NCBI GenBank assembly: GCA_045649685.1
Contig: JAZRQJ010000005.1
Location: 25,936-89,935, forward strand
Direction of reading: 5' to 3'
DNA: 64,000 nucleotides
Source of the DNA: RUG12519 sp045649685
GTDB lineage: Bacteria > Bacillota > Clostridia > Oscillospirales > Ruminococcaceae
Made by a program: the position numbers and the translations under genes. Of this stretch, positions 8,030 to 17,406 are shown piece after piece. The stretch's first letter is position 1, and every line of letters starts with the position of its first letter. The notes beneath the pieces were generated by a model. The model did not search any database. It saw nothing but the letters and a program-made list of their open reading frames with translations, and was not told the origin of the DNA.

Positions 8030-8680
8030 ATGAAGGATATTAATATTTGTCCGTCAATATTATCGGCCAATTTTGCTTGTTTAATCGATGATGTGAATCG
8101 TTTGGAAAAAGCAGGAGTGAGTATTTTGCATGTTGATGTTATGGATGGGCATTTTGTGCCAAATATCTCATTTGGTGTGCCGGTTTTGAGTAGTTTGTCT
8201 AGAGTTTGTGATATGTTTATGGACGTTCATCTTATGATTACGAATCCTATTAAATATTTGCAATCATTTGTAGATGCAGGTGCAAATAGTATAACATTTC
8301 ATATTGAATGTGATGATGATGCAAGCGATTGCATAAGACAAATTCATGACTTAAATTGCAAGTGTGGTATTGCTATTAAACCTAGTACGGACATAGAGTC
8401 TATTTTGCCTTATATTGATACTGTTGATATGATTTTGATTATGACTGTTGAACCTGGTTTTGGTGGACAATCATTTATGCCAGATATGCTTGAAAAGGTT
8501 AGAAAAATTAGAAGTTTGAATTCTGAAATTAATATACAGGTTGATGGAGGAATTAATTCTAAAAGTGCTAGTAGTGCAGTAGATGCAGGAGCAAATTGGT
8601 TGGTTGCGGGGTCTGCTATATTTGGACAGAAAGATTTTGATAAAGCTGTTAAAAGTTTGAAAGATTACAATGTTGATTAA
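8030..8680 (+). CDS. rpe: Ribulose-phosphate 3-epimerase
   Basis: 216 aa TIM barrel. It interconverts ribulose 5-phosphate and xylulose 5-phosphate in the pentose phosphate pathway. Signatures present: CPSILSANFACL at the N-terminus, HVDVMDGHFVPNISFG (metal-binding His and catalytic Asp), MTVEPGFGGQSFM and QVDGGIN with the second catalytic Asp. ATG at 8030 with GAGG five bases upstream is preferred to the GTG at 8024, which is part of that site. It has its own promoter and ends 4 bp into the 3' end of the convergent MecA-like gene. Confidence 0.97.
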   Translation: MKDINICPSILSANFACLIDDVNRLEKAGVSILHVDVMDGHFVPNISFGVPVLSSLSRVCDMFMDVHLMITNPIKYLQSFVDAGANSITFHIECDDDASDCIRQIHDLNCKCGIAIKPSTDIESILPYIDTVDMILIMTVEPGFGGQSFMPDMLEKVRKIRSLNSEINIQVDGGINSKSASSAVDAGANWLVAGSAIFGQKDFDKAVKSLKDYNVD

Positions 8681-9267
8681 TTGTTTTTTAGTATAGTTTC
8701 TATGGCAATATTCTTTATTATTAACTCGCAATGTTCTTCTATAATTTTTTTGTTTAATTCACCATATCCGATAATGTTTCCATATTCCACAAATATTGGT
8801 GATATCTTTGACAATTGTTCATTACCTGAATATATTATTAATATGAAGTAATTATTTATTTGTAATAATGTGTTTTTTATTATTTTATTTATGTAATGCT
8901 TGTTTATTAAGATTTTGCACATGTTTTTAAAGTCTTGAATGCATTTGAATTTTATTATTAATGGTTTTTTGTTGTCATTGATAATAATGTTATTTATACT
9001 TTCTTTGTTTATTATATTTAAATATAATATACAGCCATTTTCTTCTGTTGGAAATGCTTCTATGAATATTTTGCTTTTGGATATATCTATGTTGGTTGTT
9101 TTTTTTACTTTATATAATAAACTTACTATAAGTTGTCTTGTTTTTTTGTCGTTGTAGTTTATTTTTTCGTAATTCACGCCATAATTTTTCATATCTTTTA
9201 AGGATAATGTGATTTTTATAATATATTTGTCTATAATTTCTATGTTCAATGTATCACATCTTTTCAT
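8677..9267 (-). CDS. mecA: MecA-like adaptor protein
   Basis: 196 aa, very rich in Ile, Asn and Lys. The N-terminus (IEIIDKYIIKITLSLKDMKNYGV) fits the MecA pattern in which residues bind target proteins, and the C-terminal half (IKFKCIQDFKNMCKIL through an aromatic/Leu-rich segment) fits the ClpC-binding domain. MecA delivers proteins such as competence regulators to the ClpCP protease in Bacillus. The central stretch KIFIEAFPTEENGCILYLNI matches the form seen in Clostridial homologs. Identification rests on remembered family patterns, and divergence is strong, so an alternative is a rapidly evolving relative with a different target. It is on the opposite strand to its neighbours, with its last bases overlapping rpe. 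ATG start. Confidence 0.7.
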   Translation of the reverse strand: MKRCDTLNIEIIDKYIIKITLSLKDMKNYGVNYEKINYNDKKTRQLIVSLLYKVKKTTNIDISKSKIFIEAFPTEENGCILYLNIINKESINNIIINDNKKPLIIKFKCIQDFKNMCKILINKHYINKIIKNTLLQINNYFILIIYSGNEQLSKISPIFVEYGNIIGYGELNKKIIEEHCELIIKNIAIETILKNN

Positions 9268-9431
9268 TTGAATTGTTTTTATAGTTTAATTATTTTTATG
9301 GCATTTTTATATTGCATATGACTTGATGTTTTTGATTTTTAGTCAATTTTTATTTTTAAATAATTGAAATTATTGAATTATTGGTGTATATTTGTTTATG
9401 GTTTATTCTATATTTTATGGAGGAATTGATT

Positions 9432-10571
9432 GTGCCTAGAAAAAATAAAGTAAAAAGGTATTCTAAAATATACAGAGGATATGGTAAAAATAGAGGTTGG
9501 TTGTTTCATGTCTTGGTATGTTTAGCTTTGTTTGTTGTAATTGCTTTAGTGGTTTATTTGATTGCAACTGGTGTTAATAGTTATTTAAATCGTGAGAGAT
9601 GTGTGGAAGTTGAAATTCCTCAAACTTCTTCTGAGAGCTTAGAGGAAGATTCGTCTGGTAAGAGTAATGTTGCTAGCGATGTTGAAAAACAAAAAGAAAA
9701 CCTAGTGGCTTCAGAAATTCCTGCAGATAAATTAAATAATAGTAAATATTTAACGGAATTTATTCAAAAAGCTAAGAGCGATAATAAAAATGCTATTATT
9801 GTTCCTTTGAAAAATGAAAATGGAAGTTTGTTATATTCTAGTAAAATAGCAGAAGCTAAGAATTGGGGAACAATTTCAAAATCGGCTGCAGATGCTAAAA
9901 AAATTGCTGCAGAGATTGAAGCAGCTGGATTGATTCCTATAGCTAGAGTAAGTACTTTTTATGATCAGTTGGCCTCACATGTTAAAAGAAACAATTCCTA
10001 TGATTCTGTTTCAAAAAAGAGTACAACATATTTGTTTAAAAATTCCGTTACTGGGAAAAATGAAAAATGGTTGAATCCATATCAGAGTGTTGCGAGAAAA
10101 TATATTTGTGATATTGTTGGTGAGATTGCCGGAATGGGATATAAACATGTTTTGTTGGATAATGTTTCTTTTCCGAATGTGGAGTTTAATGATCAAGTGA
10201 AGACAAATGCTGATGGCAAGAGTAAAAGTGATATTTTAAAACAATTTTTTAAAGAATTGGATGCTACGGGAGTTTCATATATACTATCTTATAACTGGAA
10301 GGTTTTAAGTGAAGAAAAGTTAGCAAACACTTTATATGGAGGCAAAGTGTTTGAGTATGGTGCTAAGAAGCAGGCACCTTTGATTGATGTTGAAAATAAG
10401 CCTTTTACTGGTGATAATAAAGAAATTATAAAGAAATCAATGGAAACAATAAGGAATGTTGATTCAAGTGTTTTAATTTTTCCTAGTATAATTAATTCTG
10501 GTAACAGTAATGGTATTTTAGATGAATTTAAGGCATACGGTATACATTCTATGTTAACTTTAAATAAATAA
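9432..10571 (+). CDS. Membrane-anchored putative glycoside hydrolase (DUF4015)
   Basis: 379 aa. A basic N-terminus (PRKNKVKRYSKIYRGYGK) is followed by one membrane helix (about residues 24-45), then a Ser/Glu-rich linker and a domain of about 250 residues that resembles the DUF4015 putative glycosyl hydrolase family, a TIM-barrel fold. Recognisable parts are GLIPIARVSTFYD, KWLNPYQSVARKYICDIVGEIAGMGYKHVLLDNVSFP and the YILSYNWKVL segment. An extracytoplasmic location facing the wall is likely. Substrate is unknown. The GTG at 9432 is eight bases after GGAGG (9419-9423), so the upstream in-frame codons are rejected. It is divergent from the MecA-like gene and precedes phosphoglucomutase. Confidence 0.75.
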   Translation: MPRKNKVKRYSKIYRGYGKNRGWLFHVLVCLALFVVIALVVYLIATGVNSYLNRERCVEVEIPQTSSESLEEDSSGKSNVASDVEKQKENLVASEIPADKLNNSKYLTEFIQKAKSDNKNAIIVPLKNENGSLLYSSKIAEAKNWGTISKSAADAKKIAAEIEAAGLIPIARVSTFYDQLASHVKRNNSYDSVSKKSTTYLFKNSVTGKNEKWLNPYQSVARKYICDIVGEIAGMGYKHVLLDNVSFPNVEFNDQVKTNADGKSKSDILKQFFKELDATGVSYILSYNWKVLSEEKLANTLYGGKVFEYGAKKQAPLIDVENKPFTGDNKEIIKKSMETIRNVDSSVLIFPSIINSGNSNGILDEFKAYGIHSMLTLNK

Positions 10572-10606
10572 GCTGTTAAATTTTAATTGCATGGGAGAAT
10601 TTGAAA

Positions 10607-12322
10607 ATGTATAGTGAGCTTTACAACATTTGGAAAGAAAAAGCGATTGACGATGCTGATTTGATATCTGAATTAGAGACTATTAAAGATAATGAAAGAG
10701 ATATTCAAGATAGATTTTATAAGGATTTAGAATTTGGTACGGCAGGAATAAGAGGAGTTATTGGTGTAGGTACAAATAGAATGAATATATATGTTATTCG
10801 TAAAGTGACTCAGGCTTTTGCTGAATATTTAATAAAAAACAAGGAATGTCCGTCAATTGCAATTAGTTATGATAATAGAATAAAATCTGAATTATTTGCC
10901 AAAGAAGCTGCATGTGTGATGGCGGCTAATGGTATAATTGTGCATATATATAAGGAGCTTATGCCTGTTCCATGCTTATCTTATGCAGTTAGAAATTTAA
11001 AATGTGATGCGGGAATTATGATTACTGCTAGTCATAATCCTGCTGAATATAACGGATATAAGGTATATGGTAGTGATGGATGTCAGCTCAGAGAAGATGC
11101 TGCTAATGAAATACATAACATTTCTTTAACAATAGATATGTTTGATGGTGTTAAGCGTATAGATTTTAATGATGGATTATTGGAAGGAACGATAAAGTAT
11201 ATTTCTGATGATGTTAAAGAGGAATATATGGATTGTGTTAAATCGTGTTTAATATATCCAGAGATATTTTGTGGATCGGATTTTAAAGTAGTATATACGC
11301 CTTTAAATGGATCTGGAAATAAGCCGGTTCGAGAAATGTTTTCGCGGATGGGTATAGATTCTGTATGTGTTGTTAAAGAGCAAGAAAATCCAGATGGTAA
11401 TTTTTCTACTTGTAAATTTCCTAATCCGGAAGTTAAGGAAGCTTTGTATTTAGGATTAGAATATTGTGAAAAATATAAACCAGATATATTAATCGCAACT
11501 GATCCTGATTGTGATAGAGTTGGAATCGCTATTCCTAATGAAAAGGGAGAATATATTTTAGTTAGTGGAAATGAGATTGGCGCATTGTTGCTGGAATATA
11601 TATGCAGTCAGAGACTAGCTTTGGGTAGTTTGCCAAAAAATTCAGTAGCTGTTAAAACAATAGTATCTAGTAATATAACAGAAAAAATTGCTGAAAAATA
11701 TGGCGTTGAGTTAAAAAATGTTTTAACTGGGTTTAAATATATTGGAGAACAAATTGCTATATTAGAAAGATCGGGAGAAGAAGATAGATTTATTTTTGGA
11801 TTTGAAGAAAGTCATGGCTATTTAGCGGGAAGTTATGTTAGGGATAAAGATGGTGTAATGGCTACGATGTTAATATGCGAAATGACTGCTTTTTATAAAA
11901 AACAAGGAAAATCTGTTTTACAAGTTTTACATGATATATATAGAACTTATGGTGTTTATAAAAATGTTACTGATAGTTATGTCTTTGACGGAATGGAAGG
12001 CATGGAGACAATGAGTAATATAATGTCAAATATTCGAAATAATATACCTAAATCTATAGGGAATTTGAAAGTTTTAAGATATTTAGATTATTTGTCGTCT
12101 GAAGATATTGAACTTGGTAGTAATAGGATTGAAACAATTACTTTGCCTAAATCGAATGTTATTGAATTTAAGCTTGAAAACCATGCTTCGGTTATAGTTA
12201 GGCCATCGGGGACGGAACCTAAAATAAAAGTTTATTATACTTCCACTGGTGCAACTTTTGAAGATGCTGAAGAGTGTCAGAGAAAGCTGAAATTGGATTT
12301 TGCCAAATATATAAAAAAATAA
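10607..12322 (+). CDS. pgcA: Phosphoglucomutase/phosphomannomutase (alpha-D-phosphohexomutase)
   Basis: 571 aa. It interconverts hexose 1- and 6-phosphates and supplies glucose 1-phosphate for wall polymers and glycolipids. All four domains are marked: active-site serine loop TASHNPAEYNGYKVYG (domain 1), metal loop ATDPDCDRVG (domain 2), sugar loop FGFEESHGY (domain 3) and phosphate loop RPSGTEPKIK (domain 4). Length equals Bacillus PgcA (about 580), rather than the shorter GlmM. ATG at 10607 sits eight bases after GGGAGA; the TTG at 10601 is too close to that site. Confidence 0.95.
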   Translation: MYSELYNIWKEKAIDDADLISELETIKDNERDIQDRFYKDLEFGTAGIRGVIGVGTNRMNIYVIRKVTQAFAEYLIKNKECPSIAISYDNRIKSELFAKEAACVMAANGIIVHIYKELMPVPCLSYAVRNLKCDAGIMITASHNPAEYNGYKVYGSDGCQLREDAANEIHNISLTIDMFDGVKRIDFNDGLLEGTIKYISDDVKEEYMDCVKSCLIYPEIFCGSDFKVVYTPLNGSGNKPVREMFSRMGIDSVCVVKEQENPDGNFSTCKFPNPEVKEALYLGLEYCEKYKPDILIATDPDCDRVGIAIPNEKGEYILVSGNEIGALLLEYICSQRLALGSLPKNSVAVKTIVSSNITEKIAEKYGVELKNVLTGFKYIGEQIAILERSGEEDRFIFGFEESHGYLAGSYVRDKDGVMATMLICEMTAFYKKQGKSVLQVLHDIYRTYGVYKNVTDSYVFDGMEGMETMSNIMSNIRNNIPKSIGNLKVLRYLDYLSSEDIELGSNRIETITLPKSNVIEFKLENHASVIVRPSGTEPKIKVYYTSTGATFEDAEECQRKLKLDFAKYIKK

Positions 12323-12346
12323 ATTTTATGTTTTGAATATATTTTA

Positions 12347-12375
12347 TTGCATTTTAAAACAACATATGTTATAAT
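12347..12375 (+). promoter_or_regulatory. Promoter of rpmE
   Basis: TTGCAT (12347-12352), 17-nt spacer, TATAAT (12370-12375), 55 bp before the rpmE ATG. Confidence 0.65.
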
Positions 12376-12430
12376 AACAATAGTGTTGATTTTAAGAATT
12401 CGCGCATTCGAAGCTTGGAGGTGACTTGTA

Positions 12431-12634
12431 ATGAAGAAAGATATACATCCAAACTATGAGCCAACAACTATTACTTGTGCTTGTGGAAATGTTATTGAAA
12501 CTCGTTCTACAAGAAAAGATATAAAAGTTGAAATTTGCTCTAAGTGTCATCCTTTCTTTACTGGAAAACAGAAATTAGTAGATACTGGTGGGCGTGTTGA
12601 TAGATTTAATAAGCGCTTTAATCTTAACAAATAA
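12431..12634 (+). CDS. rpmE: 50S ribosomal protein L31, zinc-binding form
   Basis: 67 aa, normal length. The zinc-binding cysteines are visible in CACGN (two Cys) and CSKCHPF (two Cys), followed by the typical TGKQKLVDTGGRVDRFNKRF ending. The presence of all four Cys marks the C+ form that serves as a zinc store, as opposed to the C- form induced under zinc starvation. Start ATG 12431 with GGAGGTG upstream. It is followed at once by a strong terminator, so it is monocistronic. Confidence 0.97.
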   Translation: MKKDIHPNYEPTTITCACGNVIETRSTRKDIKVEICSKCHPFFTGKQKLVDTGGRVDRFNKRFNLNK

Positions 12635-12656
12635 AGAATTTTGGCCAGTTTTAATA

Positions 12657-12686
12657 AAGGCGGTGTCGATGCACCGCCTTGTTTTC
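12657..12686 (+). terminator. Terminator of rpmE
   Basis: A perfect 9-bp GC-rich stem (AAGGCGGTG at 12657-12665 with 12672-12680) around TCGATG, followed by TGTTTT. Confidence 0.85.
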
Positions 12687-12727
12687 TATTGAATGTGAAT
12701 TAAATTTAAACATGAGTGAGGAAGTAT

Positions 12728-13357
12728 ATGCAGACCTCCTATTTAACTATTATGGATTCTGTTAATGCAGAATTAATTGTGAAACAGTCTAAATTTTTGG
12801 GACATATGAGTTATGTTCAAAGTAAAGAAGAGGCTGATATGTTTATATCTAAGATACGGGCTGAATATAAAGATGCAACTCATAATGTTCCTGCTTATTC
12901 TATTCATTGTAATGGTGTTATGTATTGTTCAGATGACGGGGAACCACATGGTACGGCAGGCAAACCAATTCTTGAAATTTTGAAGAGAGAAAATATATAT
13001 GATGTTTGTGTGGTGGTTACGCGATATTTCGGCGGAGTGCTTCTGGGAACAGGTGGATTGGTGAGTGCATATTCAGATACGTGTAAGGAATTAATTAAAA
13101 AAGCAGTTATTGCTAAACGAACGCTATGTGCTTCTTTGAATGTTGTGGTTGATTATGGTGAGTTTAATAAAATAGAACATTTTATTAAAAATTATGATGT
13201 CAGTATTGTTGATAAAAATTTTTCTGATAAAGTTAGTATGACTTTATTAATTAAGGCAGAAAATGAGGATGAATTTAAGAAATTGTTGATGGAAAAAACA
13301 GCTGCAAATTTGAAAATTGAAAGTGTTGGGCATTCGTGGGAAAGAATAACAATATAA
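12728..13357 (+). CDS. yigZ: YigZ/IMPACT family protein
   Basis: 209 aa. The N-terminal UPF0029/IMPACT domain is marked by KQSKFLGHMSYV, YSIHCNGVMYCSDDGEPHGTAGKPILEIL and VVTRYFGGVLLGTGGLVSAYSD. A C-terminal DUF1949 ferredoxin-like domain follows. The eukaryotic relative inhibits the Gcn2 kinase; in bacteria the role is not settled. The ATG at 12728 follows GAGG (12718-12721) by six bases and replaces the GTG at 12716. It lies between the rpmE terminator and dgt. Confidence 0.92.
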   Translation: MQTSYLTIMDSVNAELIVKQSKFLGHMSYVQSKEEADMFISKIRAEYKDATHNVPAYSIHCNGVMYCSDDGEPHGTAGKPILEILKRENIYDVCVVVTRYFGGVLLGTGGLVSAYSDTCKELIKKAVIAKRTLCASLNVVVDYGEFNKIEHFIKNYDVSIVDKNFSDKVSMTLLIKAENEDEFKKLLMEKTAANLKIESVGHSWERITI

Positions 13358-13373
13358 TTTTGTTTGGTATAGG

Positions 13374-13389
13374 TTGATTTATAAATCAA
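13374..13389. repeat. Perfect 16-bp palindrome upstream of dgt
   Basis: TTGATTTATAAATCAA is its own reverse complement and lies 28 bp before the dgt start codon, overlapping the likely transcription start zone. It could be an operator for a dimeric regulator, or chance in AT-rich DNA. Confidence 0.35.
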
Positions 13390-13417
13390 GAGTTGTTTTT
13401 AAGGAGAATTTGATTTT

Positions 13418-14425
13418 ATGGATCATTTATCAGTTAGAGATAGGATACAGGACGTTGAAAAAAGAATTTTGAGTTCTAATGCGTGTCTCGCAATGAATAG
13501 TAGGGGAAGAATAAAAAAAGAATTGATTGATGATTTGAGAACTGATTTTCAAAGAGATAGAGATAGAATATTGCATAGCAATGCTTTTAACAGATTAAAA
13601 GAAAAAACTCAAGTCTTTTTTATTCCGTGTGGAGACCATTATATAACGAGGTTGATTCATTCTTTGGAAGTGTCGCAGGTTGCTAGAACAGTTGCCAGGG
13701 GATTGAGATTAAATGAGGATTTGGTTGAAGCGATAGCTTTGGGGCATGATATAGGACATTCTCCTTTTGGACATGTTGGAGAAGAAGTTTTGAATTCTAT
13801 TTGTCCTCATGGTTTTTCGCACTCTGAAAATAGTGTTCGAGTGGTTAATTTTTTAGAAAATCACGGAGAGGGACTAAATCTAACCTATGAAGTTATAGAT
13901 GGAATAAAGCATCATTCATTTGGTGGCGAATCTGCTGAGACTTTAGAGGGTAGGTTAGTTAGTATTTGTGATAAGGTTGCTTATGTGAATCATGATATAG
14001 ATGATGCTGTGAGAGCAGGGGTGATTTCTGTTGATGATTTACCTGAAAATTGCAGACGAGTTTTGGGAGAGGGAAAGAGCCAACGTATAGCAACTGTTGT
14101 AAGATCAATTATTGAAAATAGTGATGATGATATTAAAATGTCCCCAGAAGTTGGAAAAGCACAAAGTGAATTACGCAACTATATGTTTGATAATGTATAT
14201 TATTCAGATCAAGTTCAATTTGAAAAAGATAAGGTAAGAAATATAGTGAAAATGATGTATAAATATTATAAACTACATAATTCTAAGTTGCCTGAATTTT
14301 ATCAGAAAATTGCTAAACAATTTGATGTTGATAGGGCAATATGCGATTATATTTCTGGTATGAGTGATACATATATTACAGAGCAATATGTTGACTTCTT
14401 TGTTCCAAAATTTTTAGGAGTATAG
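13418..14425 (+). CDS. dgt: Deoxyguanosinetriphosphate triphosphohydrolase-like protein
   Basis: 335 aa HD-domain dNTP triphosphohydrolase. It hydrolyses dNTPs to nucleosides and tripolyphosphate and so adjusts nucleotide pools. The metal-binding HD motif is split as usual: RLIHSLEVSQVARTVARGL and ALGHDIGHSPFGHVGEE, then IKHHSFGG and CDKVAYVNHDIDDAVRAG. The short form (about 330-345 aa) is the type common in Gram-positive bacteria. ATG start after AAGGAG. It is the first gene of a dgt-dnaG-sigA run and ends 17 bp before dnaG. Confidence 0.93.
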   Translation: MDHLSVRDRIQDVEKRILSSNACLAMNSRGRIKKELIDDLRTDFQRDRDRILHSNAFNRLKEKTQVFFIPCGDHYITRLIHSLEVSQVARTVARGLRLNEDLVEAIALGHDIGHSPFGHVGEEVLNSICPHGFSHSENSVRVVNFLENHGEGLNLTYEVIDGIKHHSFGGESAETLEGRLVSICDKVAYVNHDIDDAVRAGVISVDDLPENCRRVLGEGKSQRIATVVRSIIENSDDDIKMSPEVGKAQSELRNYMFDNVYYSDQVQFEKDKVRNIVKMMYKYYKLHNSKLPEFYQKIAKQFDVDRAICDYISGMSDTYITEQYVDFFVPKFLGV

Positions 14426-14442
14426 CTGAGGATGAAAACGGT

Positions 14443-16188
14443 ATGGTTAAAATAAGTGAAGAATTTATATTACAGCTCAAGGGTTTATGTGATATTGTTT
14501 CTATTTTTTCGTTATATGTAGATTTAAAGTCCTCAGGGAAAAACAAAAAATGTTCTTGTCCATTCCATTCGGAAAAAACACCTTCTATGGTTGTTTATGA
14601 AGATACACAAAGTTTTTACTGTTTTGGTTGTGGTGTTGGCGGAGATATTATAACTTTTATAGAAAAAATTGAAAATTTAAGCTATGTTGATGCTGTTAAG
14701 CTTTTGGCAGATAGAGTAGGACTTGCTGTTCCAACTAGTCAGTTAGACGACAAAATTAGTAAGCAAAGATCTCGTATTTTAAAAATGAATAAAATAGCAG
14801 CCAAGTTTTTCTTTAACAATTTAAGATCTGATGTTGGACGTTTTGGACGTGAATATTTTGCTAAACGAGGATTATCTAAGGATATTATTGTTAGATTTGG
14901 ATTGGGATATGCTGATGATTCTTGGGACTCTTTAAAAAATCATTTAAAATCTAATGGGTTTTCTTTTGAAGAAATGTGTGAAGCAGATTTAGTGCTTAAG
15001 TCTAAAAAGGGATCATATTACGATAAGTTTAGAAATAGAGTTATTTTTCCTATTATAGATGTAAAAGGTAATGTTATAGGATTTGGGGGGCGAGTTTTAG
15101 ATGAAAGCAAGCCAAAATATTTAAATAGTTCTGATACGCCAGTATTTAAGAAAAGCTTGGGACTATATGCACTAAATTTTGCTAAGAATAGTGGGTCTAA
15201 AACTTTGATATTATGTGAAGGATATATGGATGTTATATCTATGCATCAAAATGGATTTAACAATGCTATTGCTGCTTTAGGCACTTCTTTGACCGAATCT
15301 CAAGTTAGACTTATTTCTAGAAATTCTAATGATGTTGTAATTGTTTTTGATTCTGACCAAGCGGGCAGCATTGCTATGGATAGAGCGTATAAGATGTTTT
15401 TGGATATTGGAATTAAACCAAGGGCGTTAAGGTTAAAAGGAGCAAAAGATCCGGATGAATACATAAAAAAGTATGGGGCTTCTAGAATGAAAGTGCTTAT
15501 TGATCAATCTAAGAGTGCTATAAAAATCAAGATTGATACAATTGAAGAAAAATATAATTTGGAGGATGTGGAACAAAGAAAAGATTATATAAATGAATAT
15601 TGTTTGATTATATCTGACATTGTTGATTCGTTGGAAAGAGAAGTTTATATTGGTGAACTTTGTAAAAAAATGAAACTGACACGAGAAATTGTTACAAATC
15701 ATGTTGATTATTTGTTGAAAAAAAAGCGAAAAAAATATAACAAAAAGATTGACAGAGAACTTATTAAGAATGTGAAATTGGAATATGTTAACAAAAATAT
15801 GCATTCTAAATATGAGAGAGCAGAACAGGGAATTATTAGATTTTTGTATAATAATCCGGATTATATTAATTATTTGTCTGAAAAATTTGATGAAAATTGG
15901 TTTAATTCGGATCTACACAAAAAAATCTATAGAACTATAGTTGATAAAATTCATTTTGGCGGTAGTTTAGATTTTGTGGCATTTCATAGTGTGTTGGATG
16001 CAGACGAAATGGGAATTTTTTCTAAAATAGTTAATGAAGGCAGAAATTACGCAAATACAAATGAAGAACTTGATGATTATATATGCGTTATAAAAGAAAA
16101 ATATGATAAAAAAAATGAAGATGTGTCTAGTATGACGTTGGAACAGATTGAACAAAGAAGAAAACAAAATGCACAAAAAAAGCGTTAA
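14443..16188 (+). CDS. dnaG: DNA primase
   Basis: 581 aa. It makes RNA primers for replication. The N-terminal zinc-binding domain (CPFHSEKTPS ... FYCFGCGVGGD, about 38-66) is followed by the catalytic core with GFGGRVL and the Toprim motifs CEGYMDVI and VFDSDQAG. The C-terminal part, which binds helicase, is weakly conserved as usual and Lys-rich. ATG at 14443, with GAGG upstream. The order dgt-dnaG-sigA is the macromolecular synthesis operon of many Clostridia. Confidence 0.97.
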   Translation: MVKISEEFILQLKGLCDIVSIFSLYVDLKSSGKNKKCSCPFHSEKTPSMVVYEDTQSFYCFGCGVGGDIITFIEKIENLSYVDAVKLLADRVGLAVPTSQLDDKISKQRSRILKMNKIAAKFFFNNLRSDVGRFGREYFAKRGLSKDIIVRFGLGYADDSWDSLKNHLKSNGFSFEEMCEADLVLKSKKGSYYDKFRNRVIFPIIDVKGNVIGFGGRVLDESKPKYLNSSDTPVFKKSLGLYALNFAKNSGSKTLILCEGYMDVISMHQNGFNNAIAALGTSLTESQVRLISRNSNDVVIVFDSDQAGSIAMDRAYKMFLDIGIKPRALRLKGAKDPDEYIKKYGASRMKVLIDQSKSAIKIKIDTIEEKYNLEDVEQRKDYINEYCLIISDIVDSLEREVYIGELCKKMKLTREIVTNHVDYLLKKKRKKYNKKIDRELIKNVKLEYVNKNMHSKYERAEQGIIRFLYNNPDYINYLSEKFDENWFNSDLHKKIYRTIVDKIHFGGSLDFVAFHSVLDADEMGIFSKIVNEGRNYANTNEELDDYICVIKEKYDKKNEDVSSMTLEQIEQRRKQNAQKKR

Positions 16189-16216
16189 TTATAGGCTGTT
16201 TTTTAGGAGGACAAAA

Positions 16217-17377
16217 ATGGATGAAAATTTAAATTTAAAAGACATAAAAAAGCAAATAGATAATTTGAGTTTAGATGAGAGTGGCCCATTAGAGGTAGAT
16301 CCAAAGATAGTATCAAATGACTTACTTGAGCGTGGTAAAAAAAATGGAAAACTAAGCATACAGGAAGTTGCAGTTGCTCTTGAAGAATTGAATTTTGATA
16401 GTGATCAGATTACTAAGCTTTATGAAAAGTTTGAACAATATAATATTGAATTAGTGGATGATCTGGAGGAAGAAGATCTAGATATTGACTTGAGTTTGGA
16501 TATTGGAATAAATGATAGTGTTAGCTCTGCTATGTCTATGGAATCAGTCAATATTGATGACCCTGTTAAAATATATTTGAAAGAAATAGGAAAGGTTTCG
16601 TTATTATCCGCAGAAGAAGAAGTGGAACTTGCCAAAAGAATGTCGGATGGTGATGCTTATGCTAAAAAACGTCTGTCAGAGGCAAATCTTAGATTGGTTG
16701 TTTCTATTGCAAAAAGATATTTAGGACGTGGTATGCAGTTTTTAGATTTGATTCAGGAGGGCAATCTTGGACTTATAAAGGCTGTTGAAAAATTTGACTA
16801 TACTAAAGGATTTAAATTTTCAACATATGCCACATGGTGGATACGTCAGGCAATAACTAGAGCTATCGCTGATCAGGCTAGGACAATTCGTATACCTGTT
16901 CATATGGTTGAGATTATTAATAAGGTCAAAAAAGTATCTAGTCAATTATTACATAAAAATGGTCATGAGGCTAAAGCGGAAGAAATAGCTGCAGTTTTAG
17001 ATATATCTGTGCAAAAGGTAAAAGAAATTATTAGAGTTTCACAAGAACCAGTGTCTTTAGAAACTCCAGTTGGTGAGGAAGAAGATAGTCATTTGTCTGA
17101 CTTTATTCCTGATGATGATGCACCTGCTCCTGCTGATGCGGCATCGCACACGCTTTTAAAGGAACAGTTAGGCGATGTTTTAGGAACATTGACTGATAGA
17201 GAAGAAAAGGTTTTACGACTTAGATTTGGATTGAAAGATGGTCGTTCTAGAACTTTGGAGGAAGTTGGAAAAGAATTTGATGTTACCAGAGAAAGAATAC
17301 GCCAAATAGAGGCGAAAGCTTTGAGAAAATTACGTCATCCTAGCAGATCTAAAAAATTGAAAGATTTTTTGGATTAA
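16217..17377 (+). CDS. sigA: Primary RNA polymerase sigma factor (sigma-A/RpoD)
   Basis: 386 aa. Region 1.1 is at the N-terminus, region 1.2 in DPVKIYLKEIGKV, regions 2.1-2.4 in NLRLVVSIAKRYLGRG, FLDLIQEGNLGLIKAVEKFDY and FKFSTYATWWIRQAITRAI, region 3 in RIPVHMVE through ETPVGEEED, and region 4.2 helix-turn-helix in RTLEEVGKEFDVTRERIRQIEAKALRKLRHP. The size and the long region 1.1 identify the housekeeping factor, in agreement with the TTGACA/TATAAT promoters seen across the window. ATG at 16217 follows AGGAGG by about seven bases; the frame extends upstream into dnaG but without a site. Confidence 0.98.
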   Translation: MDENLNLKDIKKQIDNLSLDESGPLEVDPKIVSNDLLERGKKNGKLSIQEVAVALEELNFDSDQITKLYEKFEQYNIELVDDLEEEDLDIDLSLDIGINDSVSSAMSMESVNIDDPVKIYLKEIGKVSLLSAEEEVELAKRMSDGDAYAKKRLSEANLRLVVSIAKRYLGRGMQFLDLIQEGNLGLIKAVEKFDYTKGFKFSTYATWWIRQAITRAIADQARTIRIPVHMVEIINKVKKVSSQLLHKNGHEAKAEEIAAVLDISVQKVKEIIRVSQEPVSLETPVGEEEDSHLSDFIPDDDAPAPADAASHTLLKEQLGDVLGTLTDREEKVLRLRFGLKDGRSRTLEEVGKEFDVTRERIRQIEAKALRKLRHPSRSKKLKDFLD

Positions 17378-17406
17378 TGAGCGAACAATAACTTTATTTT
17401 GAGATT

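Noticed and set aside
15433..15804. 123-codon minus-strand frame inside dnaG
   Set aside because: It lies entirely within the strongly supported dnaG gene, is rich in Phe/Ile from antisense Lys/Asn codons and has no ribosome binding site.
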